A DNA stretch of 64,000 nt from Prauserella rugosa (GTDB lineage: Bacteria > Actinomycetota > Actinomycetes > Mycobacteriales > Pseudonocardiaceae), in NCBI RefSeq assembly GCF_000719975.1, contig NZ_JOIJ01000009.1, forward strand, positions 124,001 to 188,000, read 5' to 3'. Numbering within the stretch: the stretch's first letter is position 1; the number at the start of each line of letters is the position of its first letter. Below the pieces are notes generated by a model that saw only the letters and a list, made by a program, of their open reading frames with translations, had not been told where the DNA came from and made no database searches. Shown piece after piece: positions 35,765-44,950 of this stretch. The position numbers and the translations under genes are program-made.

Positions 35765-36967
35765 ATGACCGATCACCACGCACGGATCCTGGGCGACGAC
35801 GAACAGCGGGGCGCCGTCGAGCTGTTCCGCTCGGCGCTGCACGCCCCGCCACTGACCGACGAGGAATGGGCCTCGGCCCGGGACGTCGAGTGCGCCGGGC
35901 GCCGGCACGGTGTCACCGACGGTGACACCGGCGCGCTGATCGGCACGGCGTGGGCGTGGGACACCGCGTTGACGGTGCCCGGCGGCGGAGTGCCGCTCGG
36001 CGCGGTCACCGAGGTCGGCGTGCGTGCCGACCGCACCCGGCGTGGCGTGCTGAGTGAACTGATGCGCGCGCAGCTGACCGACATGGCCGAGCGCGGCGTG
36101 GTCACCGCCGGGCTGCACGCCTCGGAGGCGACGATCTACGGCCGGTTCGGCTACGGCGTGGGCGCGCTCGCGCGGGACTACACGGTCGAGACGTCCCGTG
36201 CGCAGCTCAGGCCCGAGGCTCCGGCCGGAGGCCGCGTCGAGATCCGGGACCTCGAGACGGTGATCGACCTGGCCTCGCAGGCATATCCGGCGATGGCGAC
36301 GCGGCCCGGCATGCTTGCCCGCCCCGCGGAGTGGTGGGGCATGTTGCGCGCCCACCTCGCGCGGCGTGCCGAAGGACGGGTCACCGCGGTGACGCACGAG
36401 GGCAAGGACGGCATCGACGGGTTCGCCGTCTACTCGGTCGACCGCCCGAAGCCCGGTTCCGCGACCCTCAAGCTCGTCGACCTGCACACCGCCACGATCG
36501 ACGCCTTCGCGGGGCTGTGGCGGTACCTTCTGTCGGTCGACCTCATCGGCGAGATCACCGCGACCAACCGGCCGGTCGACGAGCCCCTCGAACTGCTGCT
36601 CGCCGACCCGAGGGCGGTGTCGACCACGGCGCGGTTCGACGATCTGTGGCTCCGGCTGGTCGACGTTCCCGAAGCGCTGGCCGTGCGGGCCTACCAGGGC
36701 GATCCGCTCACGGTCGAGGTGACCGACCGGCTGCTGCCCGCGAACACGGGCAGCTACCTGGTGGGACCCGACGGCGTGGAGCGCACCGACCGCGCGCCCG
36801 ATCTGCGGCTCGACGTCGCCGCGCTGGCGATGATCCACCTCGGCGCCTGGCGGCCGTCGCAGCTGGTCGACACCGGCCGTGCGCAGGCACTCACGACCCG
36901 TGCCGCCTCCCGTGCCGACCGTCTCTTCTCGACCCCGACAGCCCCGTGGTGCGGTACGTTCTTCTAG
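35765..36967 (+). CDS. eis: Eis-family N-acetyltransferase
   Basis: The 400-aa enzyme has two GNAT folds and a sterol-carrier-like third domain. VTEVGVRADRTRRGVLSELM is the acetyl-CoA-binding V/RxxxGxG/A region, ATIYGRFGYG the second core motif, and the protein ends in a Phe-Phe carboxylate, which in Eis forms part of the active site. Family members acetylate amines of aminoglycosides and proteins with broad specificity. The natural substrate here is unknown. A GGAAAGGATC sequence upstream serves as ribosome site. Confidence 0.92.
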   Translation: MTDHHARILGDDEQRGAVELFRSALHAPPLTDEEWASARDVECAGRRHGVTDGDTGALIGTAWAWDTALTVPGGGVPLGAVTEVGVRADRTRRGVLSELMRAQLTDMAERGVVTAGLHASEATIYGRFGYGVGALARDYTVETSRAQLRPEAPAGGRVEIRDLETVIDLASQAYPAMATRPGMLARPAEWWGMLRAHLARRAEGRVTAVTHEGKDGIDGFAVYSVDRPKPGSATLKLVDLHTATIDAFAGLWRYLLSVDLIGEITATNRPVDEPLELLLADPRAVSTTARFDDLWLRLVDVPEALAVRAYQGDPLTVEVTDRLLPANTGSYLVGPDGVERTDRAPDLRLDVAALAMIHLGAWRPSQLVDTGRAQALTTRAASRADRLFSTPTAPWCGTFF

Positions 36968-37000
36968 CTCACAGAAGATCAACACCGAGGTGAGGGGCTC

Positions 37001-37396
37001 GTGGGGAGACGTCTGATGACGGCGACGGTGGTGATCGCCGGGCTCGGTCTGCTGGCCGGCTGCAGCGAACGCGGAACGGACTCGGGCGGCTCCGACACGG
37101 CGGTGTCGACCCCGACCGCGGCCACGTCCACGGTGGCGTCGGCGCCGTCGCCGGTGTCGACGCCGACCGAGACGGCGCGGGTCTTCGACGTCGAGCGGAT
37201 GAACCACGACGTGCGTGCGGTGCTCGTCGAGCACTACCAGGTCGACGGGGTGGGCGACGTGTCCTGCCCGCGGAACCGCGCGGTCGAGGCAGGCGCCCGT
37301 TTCGCCTGCTACGTCGAGGCCGCCGAGCAGCAGCGCAAGGTGACGATCACCGTGCAGGACAACGACGGGCGCTACGAGGTCGGCAAGCTTCAGTGA
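37001..37396 (+). CDS. DUF4333 lipoprotein
   Basis: The 131-aa protein has a lipoprotein signal peptide with LLAGC (Cys about residue 21), a Thr/Ser/Pro linker, and a DUF4333 domain: VFDVERMNHDVRAVLVEHYQ, then SCPRNRAVEAGARFACYVEA and VTITVQDNDGRYEVGKLQ. It is nearly colinear with the domain in the 34938 gene, including the paired cysteines. It should sit on the outer face of the membrane. A GAGGGGC lies before the GTG start. It begins 33 nt after eis and may be transcribed with it. Confidence 0.85.
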   Translation: MGRRLMTATVVIAGLGLLAGCSERGTDSGGSDTAVSTPTAATSTVASAPSPVSTPTETARVFDVERMNHDVRAVLVEHYQVDGVGDVSCPRNRAVEAGARFACYVEAAEQQRKVTITVQDNDGRYEVGKLQ

Positions 37397-37410
37397 CCCC
37401 GCCGGGTCAC
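37393..37410. terminator. Small bidirectional hairpin
   Basis: GTGACCC-CGCC-GGGTCAC is a perfect 7-bp stem lying across the stop codons of two convergent genes. Confidence 0.45.
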
Positions 37411-38357
37411 GGCCGGGAAGCCAGCGCGTCGAGCAGACGGGTCGCCGAACCGCCGAGGTTCCAGCGCGCGGCGAGTTCGCGCACGCGGGACTCGTCGACC
37501 GCCCCCGCGGGAACGGCGTCGGGACCGGACAGCTCGACGGGTGCGTCGGCGGCGACCCGCACCACGGTCGGGGCCGCGTCCAGGTACTCGGCCGCCTCGT
37601 TGAGGCGGGTACGGGTCTTCACCGGCAGGTCCGGGCTCTCGGCGCGCGCGGCGGCCACGAGGTCCTCGAACGAGCCGAACTGGGTGATCAGCTTGGCGGC
37701 CGTCTTCCCCCCGATGCCCGCGACGCCGGGAAGACCGTCCGACGGATCGCCCCGCAGCATCGCCATGTCCGCGTAGGCGGCCCCCGCGCGGTCGGCTGGC
37801 ACCCCGTACTTCGCGGCGACCTCGTCCGGTCCGAGGACCTCGGCCTTCGCCCACCCCTTGCCGACGTAGATGACCGTGGTGGGGGTCGGCTCGGTGCGCA
37901 CGAGCTGGAACAGGTCACGGTCGCCGGTGATCACCTCGACCGGATGGGTCGTCTCCCGTGCGGCGAGGGTGCCGATGACGTCGTCGGCCTCGAACCCGGG
38001 AGCCTCCGCGGTCGCGAGGCCGGCGGCCTCCAGCAGCTCCAGGATGATCGGCACCTGCGGGGTCAGCGTGTCGGGGACCTCTTCGACGTCGGCCCCCGCC
38101 TCGACCTCCTCGGCCACGCGGTGCGCCTTGTAGCTCGGCAGCGCGTCGACCCGGAACTGCGGACGCCAGTCGGCGTCGAGACACGCCACGAGACGCGCGG
38201 GCCGCCGGTCGGTGAGGATGCGCGCGACCGTGTCGGCGAAGCCGCGCACCGCGTTGACCGGCGTACCGTCGGCCGCCTTCATCGACTCGGGCAGGGCGAA
38301 GTACGAACGGAAATACAGGCTCGCCGCGTCCAGCAGCGCCACGGAACCGGTGCTCAC
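37407..38357 (-). CDS. 5'-3' exonuclease (FEN/PolA N-domain type)
   Basis: The 316-aa protein is a stand-alone member of the flap-nuclease family. ALLDAASLYFRSYFAL carries the first metal-binding Asp, VACLDADWRPQFR and EADDVIGTLA the next acidic cluster, VITGDRDLFQLV the central one, and GDPSDGLPGVAGIGGKTAA the helix-hairpin-helix with DNA contact. It should remove RNA/DNA flaps in replication and repair. I chose the GTG at 38357 from family start position; the frame is open further upstream without conserved sequence. Confidence 0.93.
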   Translation of the reverse strand: MSTGSVALLDAASLYFRSYFALPESMKAADGTPVNAVRGFADTVARILTDRRPARLVACLDADWRPQFRVDALPSYKAHRVAEEVEAGADVEEVPDTLTPQVPIILELLEAAGLATAEAPGFEADDVIGTLAARETTHPVEVITGDRDLFQLVRTEPTPTTVIYVGKGWAKAEVLGPDEVAAKYGVPADRAGAAYADMAMLRGDPSDGLPGVAGIGGKTAAKLITQFGSFEDLVAAARAESPDLPVKTRTRLNEAAEYLDAAPTVVRVAADAPVELSGPDAVPAGAVDESRVRELAARWNLGGSATRLLDALASRP

Positions 38358-38493
38358 CGCTACAGCCTCGCACGAGGCGCTCCGGGTCGTGCATGCCACA
38401 CGCCAAGGGGAAGATTGTCCAAATCCCTGACCCGCAGAAGGCCTGGGGCTAGTCTGCGGGCGCACGTGTCGATCAAGGGGAGGAAACACTGTC

Positions 38494-39096
38494 ATGAGCA
38501 CCGGAGCGATCGTGGCGATCGTGATCGTCGCCGTCATCGTGATTGCGCTGGTCATCTGGTTGATCACCGGCTACAACGGCCTGGTCAAACGCCGCAACCA
38601 CTACCGCAACATGTTCGCTCAGATCGACGTGCAGCTCACGCGGCGGCACGACCTGATCCCGAACCTGGTCGAGACGGCCAAGGGCTACATGCAGCACGAG
38701 CGGCAGACGCTGGAGTCCGTCATCGCCGCGCGCGGGGGAGCGGTGCAGGCCCAGCAGGCCGCGCGGCAGAACCCGGGCGATCCCGGCGCGATGCAGCAGC
38801 TGGGCGGTGCCGAGACCGCGCTGACCCAGACCCTCGGCAGGCTGTTCGCCCTGTCCGAGTCGTACCCGGACCTGAAGGCCAACCAGAACATGATGCAGCT
38901 GTCCGAGGAGCTGACCTCCACGGAGAACCGCGTCGCGTTCGCGCGCCAGGGCTACAACGACAGCGTCATGGCCTACAACAACAAGCGCGAGACGTTCCCG
39001 ACGAACATCCTCGCCGGCATGTTCGGCTTCCAGGCTGCCGCGCTGCTGGAGATCGACTCGCCGGAGGCCCGCCAGGCGCCGCAGATCTCGTTCTGA
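38494..39096 (+). CDS. LemA family membrane protein
   Basis: The 200-aa protein has an N-terminal transmembrane helix (about residues 5-26) followed by the LemA helical domain: YNGLVKRRNHYRNMFAQIDVQLTRRHDLIPNLVET, and later LFALSESYPDLKANQNMMQL and ELTSTENRVAFARQGYNDSVM. LemA proteins are exposed outside the membrane with the N-terminus inside; their function is uncertain, but they are often next to M48 proteases, as here. GGGGAGG lies before the ATG. Confidence 0.93.
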   Translation: MSTGAIVAIVIVAVIVIALVIWLITGYNGLVKRRNHYRNMFAQIDVQLTRRHDLIPNLVETAKGYMQHERQTLESVIAARGGAVQAQQAARQNPGDPGAMQQLGGAETALTQTLGRLFALSESYPDLKANQNMMQLSEELTSTENRVAFARQGYNDSVMAYNNKRETFPTNILAGMFGFQAAALLEIDSPEARQAPQISF

Positions 39097-39155
39097 TCGG
39101 CACCGACGGGTTTCACTGGGGCGGCAAGCGAACGCGGGGGACGTGATCGGCGACC

Positions 39156-41186
39156 ATGAACTTCTTCGAGCGACAGGACGAGGTCCGGAAGGCCTCCACC
39201 CGACTGGTGTGGTTGTTCATCGCAGCGGTCGTGGCGGTGGTCGTGGTCGTCGACCTCGCGGTGTTCGTCTTCTTCCGCCTCGACACCAAACCGACGAACC
39301 AGCTCGTCGGCACGCTGGTGCTCGCCAGTGTCGGAATGCTCCTCGTCATCGGCGGAACGTCGCTGGTGCGCACGATGATGCTCCGGAGGCAGGGCGGGGG
39401 CGCGGTCGCGCGCAGCGTGGGAGGTCTGCCCGTTCCGCAGGACACCGCCGATCCCGCCCTGCGCCGGCTGCGCAACGTCGTCGAGGAGATCTCGATCGCC
39501 TCCGGTACCCCGGTGCCGGAGCTCTACGTCCTGCCGCACGAGGCGGGAATCAACGCCTTCGCCGCGGGCTGGTCGCCGGCGAACGCCGCCGTCGCCGTGA
39601 CCCAGGGCGCTCTCGACCGCCTCAACCGGGACGAACTGCAGGGCGTCATCGCCCACGAGTTCAGTCACGTCGTCAACGGCGACATGCGGCTCAACATGAA
39701 GCTCATCGGCGTGCTCGCCGGGCTCGTCGGGCTGGCCGTGGTCGGCAGGGTGCTGCTCGGCACCGGCGGCAGGGGCGGATCGAACAAGGGCGGCGCCGCG
39801 CCGTTCATCCTGTTCGGACTGGTTCTGATGATCGTGGGCTTCATCGGCGTGTTCGCGGGCAGGATCATCAAGGCCGCGGTGTCCCGCCAGCGCGAGTACC
39901 TCGCCGACGCCTCCGCCGTGCAGTTCACCCGGCAGTCCGCGGGGCTGGCCGGCGCCCTGAAGAAGATCGGCGGCCTGCCCACCGGTTCGCGGCTGCGGGC
40001 GGGCAAGACCGACGACGTCAGCCACATGCTCTTCGGTGAGGGCGGCAAACGGCGTTCGTGGCTCGCCACCCACCCGCCGCTGCCCGAACGCATCCGCCAG
40101 CTCGACCCGACGTTCGACCCGAACGAACTCGACCGGCTCGGCAGGCGGTGGGCCGAGCAGCCGCCGTCGGGGATGCACGAGGACGCCGCGCTCGGCCTCG
40201 CGCCCGCCCCTGCATCACCGCCCGCGGCTCCACCGGTGGGCCACGTGCCTGCGGCCCACGCCTCGGCCGTGGCGGGCACGGTCGGCACGATGGGCGGTCT
40301 CGCACCAGCCGGCGGTCAGGACACCGTGCAGGGTGCTGGTGGTCCCGGAGCCGGTCACGCTGCCGGTCCGGGCGCGGCCCCGGGGGCCGGGCAGCCGGCA
40401 CAGGACCAGGGCGCCGGGGTGCTGTCCCGGATTCCGGAAGCGTTCCTGCACCGCGCCCACAGTCCCGACGCCGCCGTCCCCCTCGTGTTCGGCCTGCTGC
40501 TGTCCACACACCCCGAGGTGCGTGGCAGGCAGTACCACCTCATCGCCAGCCGGTGGGGCGGCCCGCTCGCCGACGCCGCGTGGCAGGACGGCGGCGCGCT
40601 GACCCAGCTCGACCCCGCGCTGCGCCTGCCCCTCGCCGAGGTCGCGTTCCCCGCACTGCGGCAACGACCCCCGCAGGCCGTCGACGCCCTTCGCGACACG
40701 GTCGGCGCGCTCGCCGCGGCCGACGGGCGCACCAGCGTGTTCGAGTACTGCTTCGCCGCACTGCTCGGCCGTGAACTCCACGAGGCGGTGCACCAGCAGC
40801 CCCCGTGGGGACGGCGGCGCAGCACCCTGGCCTCGGCCCAGCAGTCCGTCGCGATACTGCTCGCCGTGCTCGCCGCGGTCGGCAACCCCGACCCGGCCGC
40901 AGGGGAACGCGCGTTCCGCGCAGGCATGGAGCGCGTCGCACCGGGCTCGGCGTTGCCGTTCGCCCCGCCGCCGCAGGGCCCGCAGGTGCTCGACCAGGTG
41001 TGGCCGGCACTCGACGGCCTGTCCGGCCGCGACACCCAGGTCCTCGTCGAAGCGGTCGTCACCGTCATCGCCGACAACGGCGTGCTCACCGTCGGTGAAT
41101 CCGAACTGCTCCGCACGGTCTGCTCGATGCTGCACTGCCCGATGCCCCCACTGCCGGTCACCCTCGCCAGCGGCCACCACGGCTGA
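39156..41186 (+). CDS. M48-family membrane metalloprotease with long C-terminal extension
   Basis: The 676-aa protein has two N-terminal helices, a protease domain with HEFSH at about residues 167-171 and the third ligand in RQREYLADASAV, and two more helices between. It resembles HtpX. Beyond about residue 330 a Pro/Ala/Gly linker of about 90 residues leads to a helical domain of some 250 residues (IPEAFLHRAHSPDAAVPLVF, then HEAVHQQPPWG) which resembles TerB-like tellurite-resistance domains at its end. This extension is not in HtpX. LemA upstream suggests they act together on envelope proteins. The substrate is unknown. Confidence 0.88.
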   Translation: MNFFERQDEVRKASTRLVWLFIAAVVAVVVVVDLAVFVFFRLDTKPTNQLVGTLVLASVGMLLVIGGTSLVRTMMLRRQGGGAVARSVGGLPVPQDTADPALRRLRNVVEEISIASGTPVPELYVLPHEAGINAFAAGWSPANAAVAVTQGALDRLNRDELQGVIAHEFSHVVNGDMRLNMKLIGVLAGLVGLAVVGRVLLGTGGRGGSNKGGAAPFILFGLVLMIVGFIGVFAGRIIKAAVSRQREYLADASAVQFTRQSAGLAGALKKIGGLPTGSRLRAGKTDDVSHMLFGEGGKRRSWLATHPPLPERIRQLDPTFDPNELDRLGRRWAEQPPSGMHEDAALGLAPAPASPPAAPPVGHVPAAHASAVAGTVGTMGGLAPAGGQDTVQGAGGPGAGHAAGPGAAPGAGQPAQDQGAGVLSRIPEAFLHRAHSPDAAVPLVFGLLLSTHPEVRGRQYHLIASRWGGPLADAAWQDGGALTQLDPALRLPLAEVAFPALRQRPPQAVDALRDTVGALAAADGRTSVFEYCFAALLGRELHEAVHQQPPWGRRRSTLASAQQSVAILLAVLAAVGNPDPAAGERAFRAGMERVAPGSALPFAPPPQGPQVLDQVWPALDGLSGRDTQVLVEAVVTVIADNGVLTVGESELLRTVCSMLHCPMPPLPVTLASGHHG

Positions 41187-41309
41187 GGGCGGGCGGGCCT
41201 CGCGCGGCCAGCACCATCCCCCCACGGAGAAGCTGCGCTTCGCAGGGCCGGCCCCTCGCCCGACCACCACCCCCCAATGAGAAGCTCCGCTTCCCAGTAC
41301 CCTCGGGCC
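41187..41309. other. Intergenic stretch with a duplicated hairpin motif
   Basis: The gap between the M48 and M24 genes contains two similar segments: GAGAAGCTGCGCTTCGCAG at 41227-41245 and GAGAAGCTCCGCTTCCCAG at 41279-41297, 52 bp apart, each preceded by a CACCA-C-rich run. Each contains GAAGC-N3-GCTTC inverted arms. The second runs directly into the -10-like TACCCT (41298-41303) of the M24 gene. Confidence 0.6.
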
Positions 41310-42455
41310 ATGTCCCGTCGATCGCTGCACAATCCCGCGCCCGAAGCCGCCACCCTGCGGTCCCGTCTCGACCGGGCAGGCAAGGCCGCCGCCGATGCCG
41401 GAGCCGACGCGCTGCTCATCGCTCCCGGGTCGGACCTCCGCTACCTCGTGGGCCAGGCGGGCGGGTCGTTCGAGAGGTTGACGACGCTCGTCGTGCCCGC
41501 AAGCGACACGCCGCCCGCACTCGTGGTGCCGAAGCTCGAACTGCCGGGCTACTCCGACGTGCCGACCGACGACCTCGGGATCGACGTCATCACCTGGGTC
41601 GACGGCGACGACCCCTACCGCCTGGTCGCCGACCGGGTCGGCAAGGCAGCGCGCGTGGCCGTGAGCGACATGATGGCGGCCCTGCACGTGCTCGGCGTGC
41701 GGGGCGCGGTACCCGACGCGGAACAGATGCTGGCCGGCCCGGTGCTGCGTGAACTGCGAATGCGCAAGGACGCCGCCGAGATCGCCGCGCTGCGCGAGGC
41801 GGGCGCCGCGATCGACCGGGTGCACGCGCGCATGGGCGAATGGCTGCGGCCGGGACGCACCGAGGCGGAGGTGGGCGCCGACATCACCGCCGCCATCGTC
41901 GAGGAGGGTCACACCGCGGCCGACTTCGTCATCGTCGGCTCCGGGCCCAACGGCGCCAGCCCGCACCACGACGTCTCCGACCGAGTCATCGAAGCGGGCG
42001 ATGTGGTGGTCGTCGACATCGGCGGCCCGATCCCCGAGGGCTACAACTCCGACTGCACCCGCACCTACGCCGTCGGCGAGCCGAAGGGCGCAGACGTGGC
42101 GGAGACGTACGCGGTGCTGCAGCGCGCCCAGCAGGCCGCCGTGGACGCCGTGCGGCCCGGCGTGAGCGCCGCGTCCGTCGACGCCGCGGCACGCGACATC
42201 ATCGCCGACGCCGGTTTCGGCGACCGGTTCATCCACCGCACCGGGCACGGCATCGGCCTGGACGTGCACGAGGAGCCCTACATCGTCGCCGGCAACGACC
42301 TGCCGCTCGAGGAGGGCATGGCCTTCAGCGTCGAGCCGGGCATCTACACCGCAGGGCACTGGGGAGCGCGGATCGAGGACATCGTCGTGGTGACCGGCGA
42401 GGGCGTCGAACCGCTGAACTCGCGCCCGCACGAGCTCGTCGTGCTCGACTCATGA
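41310..42455 (+). CDS. M24 metallopeptidase (Xaa-Pro dipeptidase-like)
   Basis: The 381-aa protein has a creatinase-like N-terminal domain and a C-terminal pita-bread domain with the metal ligands: VVVVDIGG (Asp), YNSDCTRTY (Asp), HRTGHGIGLDVHE (His) and the Glu pair in FSVEPGIY and GARIEDIVVV. It should cleave dipeptides or short peptides with proline in the second position. TACCCT at 41298-41303 lies 6 nt before the ATG, so it is probably leaderless. It overlaps the Lrp gene by four bases (ATGA). Confidence 0.93.
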   Translation: MSRRSLHNPAPEAATLRSRLDRAGKAAADAGADALLIAPGSDLRYLVGQAGGSFERLTTLVVPASDTPPALVVPKLELPGYSDVPTDDLGIDVITWVDGDDPYRLVADRVGKAARVAVSDMMAALHVLGVRGAVPDAEQMLAGPVLRELRMRKDAAEIAALREAGAAIDRVHARMGEWLRPGRTEAEVGADITAAIVEEGHTAADFVIVGSGPNGASPHHDVSDRVIEAGDVVVVDIGGPIPEGYNSDCTRTYAVGEPKGADVAETYAVLQRAQQAAVDAVRPGVSAASVDAAARDIIADAGFGDRFIHRTGHGIGLDVHEEPYIVAGNDLPLEEGMAFSVEPGIYTAGHWGARIEDIVVVTGEGVEPLNSRPHELVVLDS

Positions 42456-42934
42456 CGGCCTCCGGAAGCGGAGGCACTCCCGCGGTCCCCGGTCTGGAGC
42501 CGCTCGACAAGGCGATCGTGGCCGAACTGTCGGCCGACGGCAGGCGCAGCTTCACCGATCTCGCCGAGCGGGTGGGCCTGTCGGTGTCCGCGGTGCACCA
42601 GCGGGTGCGCAGGCTCGAACAACGCGGCGTCATCCGTGGCTACACGGCCAAACTCGACGGTGAGCAGATCGGACTTCCGCTCACCGCGCTGATCTCCCTG
42701 ACGCCGAACGATCCGGCTGCCCCCGACGACTATCCGCAGCGGCTGGAACACATCCCGGAGATCGAGTCGTGCTACTCGGTGGCCGGCGACGAGTCCTACA
42801 TCCTGTTGGTGCGGGTGCCGTCGCCGTTGGGTCTGGAAGATCTGCTGCGGCGGATCCGCGAGGTCGCGAAGGTCTCCACGCGGACCACGGTGGTGCTGTC
42901 GACGCCGTTCGAAGGCCGTTCCCCGACACTGTGA
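42452..42934 (+). CDS. Lrp/AsnC-family regulator
   Basis: The 160-aa regulator has the helix-turn-helix LDKAIVAELSADGRRSFTDL then AERVGLSVSAVHQRVRRLEQRGVI, and the C-terminal RAM ligand domain with IESCYSVAGDESYILLVRV. Proteins of this family sense amino acids and control amino-acid or peptide metabolism. Its start overlaps the M24 peptidase stop, so it likely controls peptide use together with that gene. Confidence 0.93.
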   Translation: MTASGSGGTPAVPGLEPLDKAIVAELSADGRRSFTDLAERVGLSVSAVHQRVRRLEQRGVIRGYTAKLDGEQIGLPLTALISLTPNDPAAPDDYPQRLEHIPEIESCYSVAGDESYILLVRVPSPLGLEDLLRRIREVAKVSTRTTVVLSTPFEGRSPTL

Positions 42935-42996
42935 GTGCCTGACCCGCCGTCCCCGACGTGCTCGACCGGGCCCCTGCCGATCCGGGTCGGCTCGGC

Positions 42997-44076
42997 TCAG
43001 CGCCGGCCGTGCTCGGCGACCGACGGGGCCGCGTGGAGGTTGTCGTCGTCGCCCTTGAGGCAGACGGCGGACTCGGCGTCGGAGGACAGGAACTCGCTCA
43101 TGCAGCGGGCGAACTGCCGATGCCCGTTCGCGTTGGGGTGGAAGGATTCCTGGATCGCGTGCGAGGCACGGTCGGCGTCCTTGAGGTCGTCCCAGCGGAC
43201 CGTGAAGCGGGTGAACCATTCGGAGTTCTTGTCCGCCCCGCCGCTGCACGCCTCGTGGCCGAGGGCCGCGCGCGACAGGTCGAGGAACCGTGCGTCCACT
43301 TCGGACGCCGCGCGGGACAGTCCTTCGGCCAGATCCGGCGCACCCGTGTTGCGAACCCAGCGCAGATCGGCCTTGCGGAACGGGCAACCGTCCAGATTGC
43401 GCAGTGATTCGGGCATGTCCGGCCCGATCGGGGAGGCGTACGACTGCAGCACCAGTTCGTAGTCGTCCTCGTCGTAGCCCGCACGGTCGAGGACGGTGCG
43501 GATGTCCTCGAGCACCTCGGCGACCTTCGGTACCACCGCGTCGACCCGTTCCTCCCAGTCCACCTTGATCCGCTCGTTGCACGGCGCGGACTCGTCGGAG
43601 AACCAGGAGGTGAAACACTGCGAGATGAGGCGGGAGAACTGGGGCTCGTCGTTCGCACCGATGCCCACCACGACCGCCGCCACACGATGGTCCTTCACGA
43701 GCTCGGCCAGCTGCTGTGCCTGCGACGGTTCCGTCCACTGTTTCTCGTCGCCCAGCCTGAGGTGTTTCGACGCCGCGCCCGAGCATGCCAGGTTGACGTG
43801 CTCGGTCACGCCGCTCAGCTCGATGTGGTTGACCATCGCGTTGGGAGAGCGGTGACACCAGTTGCCGTTGCGCCCGTCGGTGTCGGCCGTGTAGTCACCG
43901 GCCCCCTCGCCGGAGATCGTGCTGTCGCCCATGGACACGACGGTCAACGGTCCGCGCCCCGGCGGGCCCGGCCGTTCCGGCGACGGGGGTTCGGAGGACG
44001 TCAGCACGACCACGGCGACGAGGAGGCAGACCCCGGCCAACGCGAACGCACCGAGCCACCAGCGGGATGTGGGCAT
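42997..44076 (-). CDS. Secreted or membrane-anchored SGNH/GDSL hydrolase
   Basis: The 359-aa protein begins with a hydrophobic signal-anchor (about residues 8-28) and a Pro-rich linker. The hydrolase domain has SMGDSTISGEGAGDY with the nucleophile Ser, LACSGAASKHL, VVGIGANDEPQF and, near the end, ESFHPNANGHRQ with the catalytic Asp/His-type block. It is cysteine-rich, with several likely disulfides. Esterase or lipase activity outside the cell is expected; related proteins include actinobacterial esterases that act on lipids or acylated glycans. The substrate is unknown. Confidence 0.88.
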   Translation of the reverse strand: MPTSRWWLGAFALAGVCLLVAVVVLTSSEPPSPERPGPPGRGPLTVVSMGDSTISGEGAGDYTADTDGRNGNWCHRSPNAMVNHIELSGVTEHVNLACSGAASKHLRLGDEKQWTEPSQAQQLAELVKDHRVAAVVVGIGANDEPQFSRLISQCFTSWFSDESAPCNERIKVDWEERVDAVVPKVAEVLEDIRTVLDRAGYDEDDYELVLQSYASPIGPDMPESLRNLDGCPFRKADLRWVRNTGAPDLAEGLSRAASEVDARFLDLSRAALGHEACSGGADKNSEWFTRFTVRWDDLKDADRASHAIQESFHPNANGHRQFARCMSEFLSSDAESAVCLKGDDDNLHAAPSVAEHGRR

Positions 44077-44239
44077 CACGGCGGATTCTACGGGATTCGG
44101 GCTTCCGGAATCGCCGGGCTGTGCGCGGAATCCCGGCGTGCCGGTGCTCGTGCCGTGGGCCCGTGGGGCTGCGCCGAAATCTCCCGCACGGGAGGGGACA
44201 CGCCGGCCGTGGTGGGGGATCTGGCAGGGAACGCGGCGG

Positions 44240-44950
44240 TCACCGTGGGGAGGTCGTGGACCGGTTGGCGGCCGAGAGTTCGAGCACGCCGTCGCTGAGG
44301 TCGATGCGCCGATCGGCAACCTGGTGTACCGCGTCGTCGTGGGTGGCCACGAGCACGGCTCCGCCGCCGACGGCGTGGTCACGCAACATGTCGAGCACGA
44401 CGGGTGTCGTGCCGGTGTCCAGATGCGCCGTCGGCTCGTCGGCGATCAGCACGGCCGGTCGCGGGGAGACGGCACGGGCGAGCGCGACCCGCTGCTGCTG
44501 GCCAAACGACAGCTCACCAGGACGGCGGTCGGCCACCGCACCGAGCTGAACCCGGGACAGGAGCGCCTCCGCGGTAGCTGCGGCCTCCGAGGCCGGTACG
44601 CCGCCGAGCACCAACGGCAACGCGACGTTCTCGGCTGCGGTCAGCTCCGGGGTGAGGCCGAGAGACTGTGGTACGACCGCGCACGTGCGCCACGGCAGGT
44701 CCTGCGTCACGCGGTCGCCGCCGATGTGCACCGTGCCCGAGTCCGGGCGGTCGAATCCGCACAGGACGGCCACCAGTGCGCTCTTGCCCGAGCCGGAACG
44801 TCCGGCGAGCGTGACGAACTCACCCGGTTCCACCGTCAGGTCGACCCCACGCAACACCTCGACGTCGCCGCCCGGGTGGGGGAACACCCGACGCAGGCCG
44901 GCCGCGCGGAGCGTCGCGGGCCCGACGGGGGCGTGCTCACCGGGTGTCAT
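44240..44950 (-). CDS. ABC ATPase 2 of an FtsX-type exporter (divergent signature)
   Basis: The 236-aa ATPase has Walker A GRSGSGKSA, Walker B VLIADEPTAHLD and switch VATHDDA. Its signature is LSFGQQQRVALARA, with Phe in place of the first Gly of LSGGQ. It belongs to the MacB/LolD-like group. It starts 14 nt before the end of ATPase 1, and both follow one permease gene. It is probably one half of an asymmetric ATPase pair. I chose the ATG at 44950. Confidence 0.88.
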   Translation of the reverse strand: MTPGEHAPVGPATLRAAGLRRVFPHPGGDVEVLRGVDLTVEPGEFVTLAGRSGSGKSALVAVLCGFDRPDSGTVHIGGDRVTQDLPWRTCAVVPQSLGLTPELTAAENVALPLVLGGVPASEAAATAEALLSRVQLGAVADRRPGELSFGQQQRVALARAVSPRPAVLIADEPTAHLDTGTTPVVLDMLRDHAVGGGAVLVATHDDAVHQVADRRIDLSDGVLELSAANRSTTSPR

